The notes under the pieces are model-generated. The model made no database searches. It was given only the letters and a program-made list of their open reading frames with translations, and was not told where the DNA came from. A stretch of DNA of 64,000 bases from Desulfovibrio sp. Fe33 (GTDB lineage Bacteria > Desulfobacterota > Desulfovibrionia > Desulfovibrionales > Desulfovibrionaceae). Positions 23,832-30,791 of the stretch are shown here, in pieces. The position numbers and the translations under genes were made by a program. Position 1 is the first letter of the stretch, and each line of letters starts with the position of its first letter. Location: NCBI RefSeq assembly GCF_028532725.1, contig NZ_JAQKGU010000002.1:310001-374000 (forward strand). The letters are read 5' to 3'.

Positions 23832-26738
23832 ATGCAACACACATTCAGAGTACTGGCCCTTGCCATGGCCCTGCTCCTCGCGCTTCCGGGCGCCGGGGCG
23901 GCCGCAACCGATCCGCACGGCCTGTCGCCGTCCGCGGACATGACTTTCCTGCCGCATCTGGCGGGTCTCCGGAACAAGGTCTTCAAGAACCAGTTCGGGC
24001 AGAAAAAGAGCCTGACCGAGGCGATCGTGCTGCGCGGCAGCGAGATCGCGGAAGGCAAGGCCACAGTGCAGCCCGGCGGGCTGTTCTATTTGTCCGAGAC
24101 GTCCCACGACGCCAGGCCGCTCATGCGCGACCCGTTCCTGGTCCTGGGCGAACACACCTATCTGGTGGACCTCAAGACCTCCATGCGGACCTTCCGCGAC
24201 GTGGCCCTGAACAAGGGCGACCGCACCCCGCTGGGCGACTCGGGCTACCGGCTGTGGTTCGACTATTCCACCGACCACTACGACGTGCCCTACGCGGAGT
24301 TTGCGGTCATTTCGCCTTCGGGCGGCTTCCCGCTGGAGTTCCCCATCGCCTCCAAGTTCCCCAAGCGGGAAGAGGTCCGGGAAATCAGCCTTGAGGAAGG
24401 GCTGAATCCCCAGTTGGAAAAGTTCTACCTGGACAACACGTATTACTTTGGGGCCAGCAAGTACGTCGCCCGGAACGTGGACTTCGACGAGGCCGAATTC
24501 GCCTCCATCGAGTTCCCGGAGATCACCGAGGCCACTTTCTCCCTTCAGCGGCCCATCATTCTTGAATTGCGCCAGGAAGACTACCGCTACTACTTCAACA
24601 AGCGGATTTACGCCTTCAGGCAGCCCGACGGGTTCCTGGTCCGTGTGACCAACTTCACCGGCAGCGAGGTGTTGGCCGAAAAGCTGGTCAAGCCCACCAC
24701 CGCGCAGGAATACAAGACCCGCGATGGCGAGATGGACAAGTACCACCTGACCATTCCCGAGCTGGACATGCGCGTGGAGATCGTTATTGATCCCTCCTTC
24801 CTCAAGGACTCGGATTTCGTGCCCTGGTCCACCGGCAAGTCCCACGGTTATTCCTCCGGCCGCTTTTCCTTCGTGGTCTACCGCGACCTGGTCACTGTGA
24901 AGAACGGGCAGCCCTGGCCGCTGGACGACCGTTACAACGTGGTCCTGGAGCCGAATCTCAAGACCGGTATGCTGCATCGCCTGCTCCTCGAGAACAATCG
25001 CGAGATCGTTTTCGACAAGGACAACGACACCTATGCAGGTCCGGTCAAATACTCCGACATCTGGAACCGCAACGCCTTCAAGGTCGTGGCCGACGGTGTC
25101 GACGAAGGCGTGGTCCGCGACCTGTACGTGCGCGACTACTATTTCATGCGCACGGACAACATGGTCATGTGGCCCGAAGAGGGAAAGAACGACATCGACT
25201 TCTTCCTCGGCTCTTCGCCCGTGCTGGAGCCGATCATCGAGCGTTCCTTCCTGACCAGGCTGGCCGATTCCTCTTACGGCACCGTGGTCGAGGAATCGAA
25301 GTTCACCTCCTATCCCAAGGCCATTTCCGACGCGTCCTTCTACGAGCCGGATCATACCGCGCCCTTCGTGCCCAGGCTCAAGGGCCTCATGCGCAAGGTG
25401 ACGCGCAACCGCAAGAAGGAACGCCTCCTGTCGGCCGAGGCCGTCATGATCCGCGGTTCCTACGTGGATTACCACAACAACAAGGTCGTCATCCCGCCCG
25501 CGGGCCTGTGCTACACCTCGCGCAACGCGCGCAACATCCGCACCCTGGCAGGGGAAAGCTTCTTCCTGCTGGGCAAGCGGGCCTACCTGACCACCTTCAG
25601 TTCCGGGACCTTCGTTCGCAAGAACTTCGACCTGGACTTCTGGAAGAACCAGCCCATGGGCGACGGCAACCTGATGTTCTGGCAGGACGAGCTGCTCGGC
25701 GTTCGCAACAAGGCGTTGCGTTACACCGGCAGGACCTACCTGGACGACCGTCCTGTGGCGTCCCTGTCGCTGATGAAGTACTCCGGCAACCGCTGGGGCG
25801 CGCACTTCTACCTGGCTCAGGGCCTGTCCCGGGACAAGGCGGCGCATGACCGTTACTTCATGCCCGACCTCTTCTCCGAGGGCGCGACCTACATCCAGCC
25901 CGAGTACATCGGTTCCAACTACGTAAAGATCAAGGAGTTCGGCACTCCTTCGCTGCAAAGCATCAGCTACACCTACAAGAAGCCCAAGGGCCTGGCCCTC
26001 GGTGTCGGCGAGACCACCCAGCTCGGCAAGTACACGCTGCGCTGCGACGGGCTCGACGAGCAGGCCGGGACCATCGCCCTCTCCCTGGCGGACAAGACCG
26101 GCAAGGTCGTCGCCGCCAAGACCGTGGGTCCGCTGAACGACGAGGCCCGCAAGCTTCTGCCCCAGCACATGGAAACCGCGCGCATGATGCAGTTCAAGGT
26201 CGGCTCGGTCCTGGCCGAGATGGATCTTGAGCAGCCCTACGCGGACGGCAAGGCCAACCTCTGGCTGTTCACGGGCATCCAGGAGTTGGAGCGCGACACT
26301 CCCTTCGAGTACGACCCGCGCTTCATGGTCCGTCCCGACGTGTGCGGTCACTGCTACCAGCTCAACGAAGTGCTCCTCGACAACCCCGAGGCGATCGTCT
26401 TGGACAAGGAACATCCCGTCTACGAAGGCCCGAAGAACGAAAAGGGCCAGCCCCTGTTCCGCATCGTGCTCGACAGCTTCGACGGCGAGATGATCCACGC
26501 CTGGCACATCGAGACCGAGGAAGACGGCGAAGTGGAGAAGACCGACAACCTGGCCTTCCGCCCCCGCAACAATGTGGATGTGCTGGTCGGCGTCAACGGA
26601 ACCATCGAAGGCTTCCTGCGCCTGTCCATGCTCCCGCGTCTCGGCTTCATGGATCACTGGCGCGTCGGCTCCAAGGCTCCGCACGAAAAGGTCAGCGGCT
26701 CTGTGAACACCGGCGGTTCCGCCCACATCCGCCGCTAG
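23832..26738 (+). CDS. 968-aa secreted protein of unknown function, internally duplicated
   Basis: The signal peptide MQHTFRVLALAMALLLALPGAGAAA points to export. I do not recognise a family. The protein is two related halves about 470 residues apart. LPHLAGLRNKVFKNQFG near residue 40 matches VPRLKGLMRKVTRNRKK near 512, and each is followed by a RGSxxxxxxxxxxPxGLxYxS segment. The tail of half one (GMLHRLLLENNREIVFDKDN, then DFFLGSSPVLEP) matches the tail of half two (GHCYQLNEVLLDNPEAIVLD, then DVLVGVNGTIEG). Half two adds a CGHC motif. It is rich in Tyr and charged residues, with no later membrane segment, so it is probably periplasmic or outer-surface. It leads an operon behind a sigma54 promoter and precedes a YeiH-like membrane protein. 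Confidence 0.85.
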   Translation: MQHTFRVLALAMALLLALPGAGAAATDPHGLSPSADMTFLPHLAGLRNKVFKNQFGQKKSLTEAIVLRGSEIAEGKATVQPGGLFYLSETSHDARPLMRDPFLVLGEHTYLVDLKTSMRTFRDVALNKGDRTPLGDSGYRLWFDYSTDHYDVPYAEFAVISPSGGFPLEFPIASKFPKREEVREISLEEGLNPQLEKFYLDNTYYFGASKYVARNVDFDEAEFASIEFPEITEATFSLQRPIILELRQEDYRYYFNKRIYAFRQPDGFLVRVTNFTGSEVLAEKLVKPTTAQEYKTRDGEMDKYHLTIPELDMRVEIVIDPSFLKDSDFVPWSTGKSHGYSSGRFSFVVYRDLVTVKNGQPWPLDDRYNVVLEPNLKTGMLHRLLLENNREIVFDKDNDTYAGPVKYSDIWNRNAFKVVADGVDEGVVRDLYVRDYYFMRTDNMVMWPEEGKNDIDFFLGSSPVLEPIIERSFLTRLADSSYGTVVEESKFTSYPKAISDASFYEPDHTAPFVPRLKGLMRKVTRNRKKERLLSAEAVMIRGSYVDYHNNKVVIPPAGLCYTSRNARNIRTLAGESFFLLGKRAYLTTFSSGTFVRKNFDLDFWKNQPMGDGNLMFWQDELLGVRNKALRYTGRTYLDDRPVASLSLMKYSGNRWGAHFYLAQGLSRDKAAHDRYFMPDLFSEGATYIQPEYIGSNYVKIKEFGTPSLQSISYTYKKPKGLALGVGETTQLGKYTLRCDGLDEQAGTIALSLADKTGKVVAAKTVGPLNDEARKLLPQHMETARMMQFKVGSVLAEMDLEQPYADGKANLWLFTGIQELERDTPFEYDPRFMVRPDVCGHCYQLNEVLLDNPEAIVLDKEHPVYEGPKNEKGQPLFRIVLDSFDGEMIHAWHIETEEDGEVEKTDNLAFRPRNNVDVLVGVNGTIEGFLRLSMLPRLGFMDHWRVGSKAPHEKVSGSVNTGGSAHIRR

Positions 26739-26768
26739 CGGGTTGATAAGACATTACGAGGAAATGCA

Positions 26769-27929
26769 ATGAATACCGATAGCATGGCAATAAACTACGA
26801 GCTGGGCCGCAAATCCTGGTTCAGCGCCCTCTACGGATTGAAGGCGGTGCTGCCCGGCCTGTTGGCGATGTTCTTCGTCGCCATCTTCAGCAACAACCTG
26901 GCGGGGGTGCCGAATCCGTTCACCCTGCAAAACCTGTTCGCCTGGCTCGACGGGGTCATCGGACCGGTGCACCATCAGTCCTTCTTCCAGGTGCTCAACT
27001 CCAACTTCGTCTGGAATCCGCTTCTGCTCGGCTTGATAATCGGCAACGTCTTCGGCGTGCCGGACTGCTGGAAGCGGGGCCTGTCCTACATCCACATGCT
27101 CATGCCCCTGGGCATCATCATGCTGGCCCCGCACTTCATGATCGGCCACGCCTTCAAGCTCGGCGCGGCCCCGATCCTGATCTGCACCGCGTTCCTGTTC
27201 CTGACCGCGACCATGACCCTGTGGATTTCGAAGCTGTTCAAGCTCGATGACCGCCACGGTTCCATCATCGCGGGCGGCCTGGCCACCGGCGACCCGCACG
27301 TGTGCGCCATTCTCATGCCGCTCATCAAGGCCAAGGGCGGCCAGGTCGTGCACTCCACGGCCTGCGTCATCGGCTTCGGGCTCGTCTCCATGTTCCTGCT
27401 GCCCGTGCTGGGCGAATGGATGGGGCTGACCCCCAAGGCCATGGGCCTGGCGTCCGTGGTGGGCGTGGGCAACAACGCCCAGTCCCTGTTCGCCGCCTTC
27501 GGCAGCAGCTACGAGGCCGGTCGCTGGGCCACCTGGTACGACGTCGGCCGCCACGTCATCATGCCCGCCGGCTTCCTGTACGTGTTCATCGTCATGTTCG
27601 TGCGCAAGCTCAGGCGGCGTGACGACGAGACCGTCATGGCCACCCGGGGCATCAAGAGCTTCCCGATCTGGCTCGGCGTGTTCGTCTTCCTGTGGGTCCT
27701 GGCCTGCCTGCACCTGTTCAAGGAGCCTGCCCATCACGCCATTTTCGAAATGGTCAAGTGGGACTTCTCCCTGGCTGCGGGCGCGCTCGGCCTGTCCATG
27801 TCCTTCCGCGAGATCACGCAGCACGGCCTCAAAGGCGTCGCAGTGACCGCAGTGGCGGGCGTCCTGCGCATCGTCCTGCTGCTCGCCGCCATCGCCCTGT
27901 GCGCCAAAACCGGCCTTCTTGCGGCCTAG
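26769..27929 (+). CDS. Polytopic membrane protein, YeiH-like (putative sulfate exporter family)
   Basis: 386 aa with about ten hydrophobic segments. Layout and motifs resemble the YeiH/UPF0324 family: a WNPLLLGLIIGNVFGVP segment early, IIAGGLATGDPHVCAILMP in the middle, and a GLASVVGVGNNAQSLFAAF segment followed by a WYDVGRHVIMPAGFLYVFI helix. That family is called a putative sulfate exporter, on thin experimental evidence. Here it lies 30 bp after the 968-aa protein and in the same proposed regulon as two sulfotransferases, which would make anion export sensible. The assignment is by eye and could be wrong at family level. The membrane location is certain. Confidence 0.6.
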   Translation: MNTDSMAINYELGRKSWFSALYGLKAVLPGLLAMFFVAIFSNNLAGVPNPFTLQNLFAWLDGVIGPVHHQSFFQVLNSNFVWNPLLLGLIIGNVFGVPDCWKRGLSYIHMLMPLGIIMLAPHFMIGHAFKLGAAPILICTAFLFLTATMTLWISKLFKLDDRHGSIIAGGLATGDPHVCAILMPLIKAKGGQVVHSTACVIGFGLVSMFLLPVLGEWMGLTPKAMGLASVVGVGNNAQSLFAAFGSSYEAGRWATWYDVGRHVIMPAGFLYVFIVMFVRKLRRRDDETVMATRGIKSFPIWLGVFVFLWVLACLHLFKEPAHHAIFEMVKWDFSLAAGALGLSMSFREITQHGLKGVAVTAVAGVLRIVLLLAAIALCAKTGLLAA

Positions 27930-27942
27930 TAGGAGTATCGAG

Positions 27943-28095
27943 ATGACAAGACATACGCATACCACCGACGAGACCGGCTTCGACTACATGGCCAACAAGG
28001 GCGTGGAAGAGCAGGACCGGGACACCCTGGGCATCCTGTTCGCCGTGGCCGTCATGGCCTTCATCACCGTCAGCCAGTATCTGGGCCTGCTTTAG
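27943..28095 (+). CDS. 50-aa single-span membrane protein
   Basis: MTRHTHTTDETGFDYMANKG leads into an acidic patch (VEEQDRDT) and one C-terminal membrane helix (LGILFAVAVMAFITVSQYLG). It starts 13 bp after the YeiH-like gene, behind TAGGAGTATCGAG, and stops 9 bp before the next gene. Tight spacing and a good ribosome-binding site support it. It may be a small subunit or stabiliser of the adjacent transporter. No family is recognised. Confidence 0.75.
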   Translation: MTRHTHTTDETGFDYMANKGVEEQDRDTLGILFAVAVMAFITVSQYLGLL

Positions 28096-28104
28096 GAGGG
28101 CATC

Positions 28105-28308
28105 ATGCACGGCATCTACTACGTCATCCTGCCCCTGTTTGCGGTCCTGCTGGTCGTCCTGACCACTGCGGCCCTGTACATGGGCGTGTTCAAGGCGGAC
28201 CGCGAGTCGGCTTCGCCCTTCAGGAAAACCGTTTCCGGCATCGCCAGCGCAGCCGTCTCCTGCCTGGCCTGGTTCTTCATGTACAGCCATCACTACCTTG
28301 GCTGGTAA
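28105..28308 (+). CDS. 67-aa membrane protein with two spans
   Basis: MHGIYYVILPLFAVLLVVLT forms the first span, a basic loop FKADRESASPFRKT follows, and a second span ends in HHYLGW. The start follows GGAGGGCATC. It lies in the operon between the 50-aa protein and the helix-hairpin-helix protein. The function is unknown, with a transporter accessory role as the simplest guess. Confidence 0.75.
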   Translation: MHGIYYVILPLFAVLLVVLTTAALYMGVFKADRESASPFRKTVSGIASAAVSCLAWFFMYSHHYLGW

Positions 28309-28327
28309 CCCCTTAGGAGCAACGATC

Positions 28328-28624
28328 ATGAAAAAGATCTGCATCGCTTTCGCACTGCTGCTGGCTCTGGCCCTGTCCGCTTCCACCGTCTTCGCCGCCG
28401 ACAATGACGGCAAGATCAACCTCAACGTGGCGACCGTGGAGCAGCTCGAAGCCGTCGAAGGCATCAGCCATGAGCTGGCCCAGGAAATCGTCAAGGCCCG
28501 CGAGGAAAACGGCGAGTTCGTGGACATGTCCGAACTGCTCGACATCGAGGGCGTGGACAACGCCCTGCTTCGGAAGCTCGACAAGTTCATCTACATAGAG
28601 GCAGCTTCGGACTGCAACTGCTAG
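28328..28624 (+). CDS. Secreted ComEA-like helix-hairpin-helix protein (first copy)
   Basis: 98 aa starting MKKICIAFALLLALALS, a clear signal peptide ending near VFAAD. The frame opens 10 codons earlier, but that ATG overlaps the previous gene and lacks a ribosome-binding site. The mature part has INLNVATVEQLEAVEGISHE, LAQEIVKAREENGEF and a second hairpin around LLDIEGVDNALLRKL, the ComEA/T2SK-type double helix-hairpin-helix. It ends in DCNC. In competence systems ComEA binds DNA, but no competence genes are near. A relative is encoded at 38748. Confidence 0.88.
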   Translation: MKKICIAFALLLALALSASTVFAADNDGKINLNVATVEQLEAVEGISHELAQEIVKAREENGEFVDMSELLDIEGVDNALLRKLDKFIYIEAASDCNC

Positions 28625-28637
28625 CCGGAGGTAGGTC

Positions 28638-29099
28638 ATGAACCGTCTGCTGCTCATCATCGCCGTCGCCTGCTTCGCAGTTTCCCTGGCCGCTGCCGCC
28701 GCCCAAGCCGAGCTGTTCGGCGATTTCGTGGGCTACACCGCCTGTGGCGAGTGTCACCCGAAGATCGTCGAGGGGTGGAAGACCACCCCCCATGCCCGGG
28801 CCTTCGAGGACCTCAAGCATCAGGGCGAGGAAAAGCAGTCCGTTCCGGGGTGCGTGCGCTGCCATGTGGTGGCCATGGACGCGGAGGGCGGTTTTATCGA
28901 CATGGACCTTACCCCCGAGCTCAAGGACGTGCAGTGCGAGTCCTGCCACGGCCCCGGGCTGGCGCATTCGCAGTCCGGCGACCCGGCCGATCTCAAGGTG
29001 CATCCCGACGAGGCCCTGTGCCGGACCTGCCATACCGAGGGGCAGGACAAGAACTTCGACTACAAAGTAAAATCCCGTTTCGTTCACGGGGGAGAATAA
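28638..29099 (+). CDS. Periplasmic tetrahaem cytochrome c (c554-like)
   Basis: 153 aa with signal peptide MNRLLLIIAVACFAVSLAAA. Four haem-binding motifs are present: CGECH, CVRCH, CESCH and CRTCH, with additional histidines for axial ligation (for example HARAFEDLKH, CHGPGLAHS). Size and spacing resemble cytochrome c554/NrfB-like tetrahaem proteins. It lies 13 bp after the helix-hairpin-helix gene and 9 bp before the DUF1573 selenoprotein. I infer periplasmic electron transfer for the DUF1573 pair or for the secreted 968-aa protein. Confidence 0.9.
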   Translation: MNRLLLIIAVACFAVSLAAAAAQAELFGDFVGYTACGECHPKIVEGWKTTPHARAFEDLKHQGEEKQSVPGCVRCHVVAMDAEGGFIDMDLTPELKDVQCESCHGPGLAHSQSGDPADLKVHPDEALCRTCHTEGQDKNFDYKVKSRFVHGGE

Positions 29100-29108
29100 G
29101 GAGCGATC

Positions 29109-29804
29109 ATGCGTTTGAAATCCATTGCCCTGGCCCTCGCCATGCTCGTCTGCATGGCGGGCGCGGCCTCGGCCCAACCGCTTGCCTTCAGCCAGACGAC
29201 CGTGGACTTCGGGTCCATGACAGAAGGTCCGGTGGCCGGCAAGGCGATCACGGTGACCAACAGCACCGCAGAGGAAATCACCATCACGAACGTGGCCACG
29301 TCCTGAAGCTGCACCACCACTGCTCTTGGAAAGAGCAGCCTCAAGCCCGGTGAAGCGACCGAACTGGTCATCAAGTACAATACGTTCAAATATCCCGGTA
29401 AGTTCGACAAGACCGTCACGGTGTCCACCGGCGACGGCAAGGAGAACGCCCAGGTCGTCCATATCGTGGGCTACGTGGAACCGATCCCCATGGGAGTCAT
29501 GGAGGTCAACCCGCGCAAGGTCGATCTCGGGACCCTGGCCGCCGACCGGCCCAACAAGGTGTCCCTGAAGGTGGCCAACGCGGGCGACGCGCCCATGAAG
29601 GTCACGGCCGTCAAATCCCAGAAGTTCGCGAAGACCTACTGGGAGGGCGAGCTGACCGTGCCCGCCGGACAGTCGGCGGACATCGCCGTCACCCTGGAAG
29701 GGCTGAAGGCCGGGCGGTTCCTGGACATGGTCCTGGTTTACTCCGACGCCCGCAACGACATCGGCAAGGGATACAAGGCCGTCCTCATAGGCAACGTGGA
29801 ATAA
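29109..29804 (+). CDS. DUF1573-family periplasmic selenoprotein (in-frame UGA)
   Basis: 231 aa if the TGA at 29304-29306 is selenocysteine, residue 66. The signal peptide MRLKSIALALAMLVCMAGAASA is followed by the MSP/Ig-like DUF1573 fold (FSQTTVDFGSMTEGP, a family hallmark). The redox motif reads TS-Sec-SCTTT where the family has SCGCT-like Cys pairs. The next gene, of equal length, has TSCACTST with Cys at the same residue number, 66. That makes the UGA a Cys replacement and not a nonsense mutation. A clean hairpin follows the UGA. The C-terminal 107 residues are nearly identical to the neighbour. A thiol or selenol redox role is inferred. Confidence 0.9.
29307..29340 (+). promoter_or_regulatory. 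Bacterial SECIS element of the DUF1573 gene
   Basis: A perfect 8-bp stem CTGCTCTT (29320-29327) with AAGAGCAG (29331-29338) and tight loop GGA, 13 nt after the UGA. The loop G pair and the 22-24 nt distance from the UGA fit bacterial SECIS elements. The Cys-containing neighbour lacks this hairpin at the same place. Confidence 0.82.
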
Positions 29805-29860
29805 CTCCCGGCAGAACAGTGCCCGACACCGTGTTTCATGAGCTTTTCGCACGGCGTTGC

Positions 29861-29887
29861 CTCCCCGGCGCAATACGCGCCGGGGAG
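29861..29887 (+). terminator. Strong intercistronic hairpin between the two DUF1573 genes
   Basis: CTCCCCGGCGC and GCGCCGGGGAG form a perfect 11-bp stem with loop AATAC. No T-run follows, so it may stabilise or process mRNA, or act as a partial terminator separating the Sec and Cys genes. Confidence 0.6.
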
Positions 29888-29941
29888 CCCCGGCCCCAAG
29901 GGTCGGAACTGTGAACGCCGGGGCCAACAAAGGAGATCATC

Positions 29942-30637
29942 ATGAAACATCGTATCATTGCGCTGGCTTTCGCCCTCGTCGTCTGCCTGGCCGGAGCCGC
30001 ATCGGCGGGCCAGCTCAGGATAAGCGACCTCAAGGTCGAATTCGGCAACATGCAGGAAGGCCCGGACGCGCAAAAGACCGTCACCCTGACCAATGCGTCC
30101 TCGACCGAAGCCGTGGTGGCGAACGTTTCCACCAGCTGCGCCTGCACCTCCACGAAACTGGACAAGACCCGGCTGGCTCCGGGCGAGACGGCGACCATGG
30201 TCATCACGTACCATACGCTGAAATACCCCGGTAAATTCGACAAGACCGTCCATGTATTCAGCGGCGGCGAAGGAAAGACCGAGGACGTCATCCACATTTT
30301 GGGGCACGTCGATCCGATTCCCATGGGGGTCATGGAGATCGATCCGCGCAAGGTCGATCTCGGAACCCTGGCCGCCGACCGGCCCAACAAGGTGTCCTTG
30401 AAGGTGGCCAACGCGGGCGACGCGCCCATGAAGGTCACGGCCGTCAAATCCCAGAAGTTCGGGAAGACCTACTGGGTGGGCGAGCTGACCGTGCCCGCCG
30501 GGCAGTCCGCGGACATCGCCGTCACCCTGGAAGGATTGAAGGCCGGACGGTTCCTGGACATGGTCATGGTTTACTCCGATGCCCGCAACGACATCGGCAA
30601 GGGATACAAGGCGGTGCTCATCGGCGCCGTGAAATAA
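29942..30637 (+). CDS. DUF1573-family periplasmic protein, Cys form
   Basis: 231 aa, exactly the length of the selenoprotein upstream. Signal peptide MKHRIIALAFALVVCLAGAASA, then ISDLKVEFGNMQEGP and the redox motif TSCACTST at residues 64-71. The last 107 residues differ from the Sec paralogue at only about seven positions, while the N-terminal half is clearly more divergent, which suggests gene conversion. It follows a 137-bp gap with a strong hairpin, behind AAAGGAGATCATC, and precedes a terminator. It may be a selenium-independent backup for the same function. Confidence 0.92.
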   Translation: MKHRIIALAFALVVCLAGAASAGQLRISDLKVEFGNMQEGPDAQKTVTLTNASSTEAVVANVSTSCACTSTKLDKTRLAPGETATMVITYHTLKYPGKFDKTVHVFSGGEGKTEDVIHILGHVDPIPMGVMEIDPRKVDLGTLAADRPNKVSLKVANAGDAPMKVTAVKSQKFGKTYWVGELTVPAGQSADIAVTLEGLKAGRFLDMVMVYSDARNDIGKGYKAVLIGAVK

Positions 30638-30695
30638 CGTTCAAAGAGAATAGGGCTAGATGAACCGACGCATCTTCGACCACCTCTCGTCGAGC

Positions 30696-30735
30696 TCCCC
30701 CGGCATTCCTCCTGCCGGGGGACTTCGGCGTTTTT
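30696..30735 (+). terminator. Terminator of the envelope operon
   Basis: CCCCCGGCA (30697-30705) pairs with TGCCGGGGG (30713-30721), then CTTCGGCGTTTTT. It lies before the kinase start at 30792, which also argues against a start at 30660. Confidence 0.75.
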
Positions 30736-30791
30736 CGGAACCCGTCCCTGCAAGGTGGCGCGTCGGGCTGCTTTGCTATAGGTTCCACATC

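Noticed and set aside
23817-26726. 969-aa open frame on the minus strand opposite the 968-aa secreted protein
   Set aside because: It is a mirror of the plus-strand codons. The plus strand has a signal peptide, a promoter and an internal protein duplication.
29304-29306. TGA at codon 66 as a nonsense mutation or pseudogene
   Set aside because: The frame stays intact for 166 further codons, the paralogue has Cys at this residue, and a SECIS-like hairpin follows.
30660-30791. Upstream start of the histidine kinase at 30660
   Set aside because: The extension runs through a terminator hairpin and lacks a ribosome-binding site. The ATG at 30792 begins a proper signal peptide.
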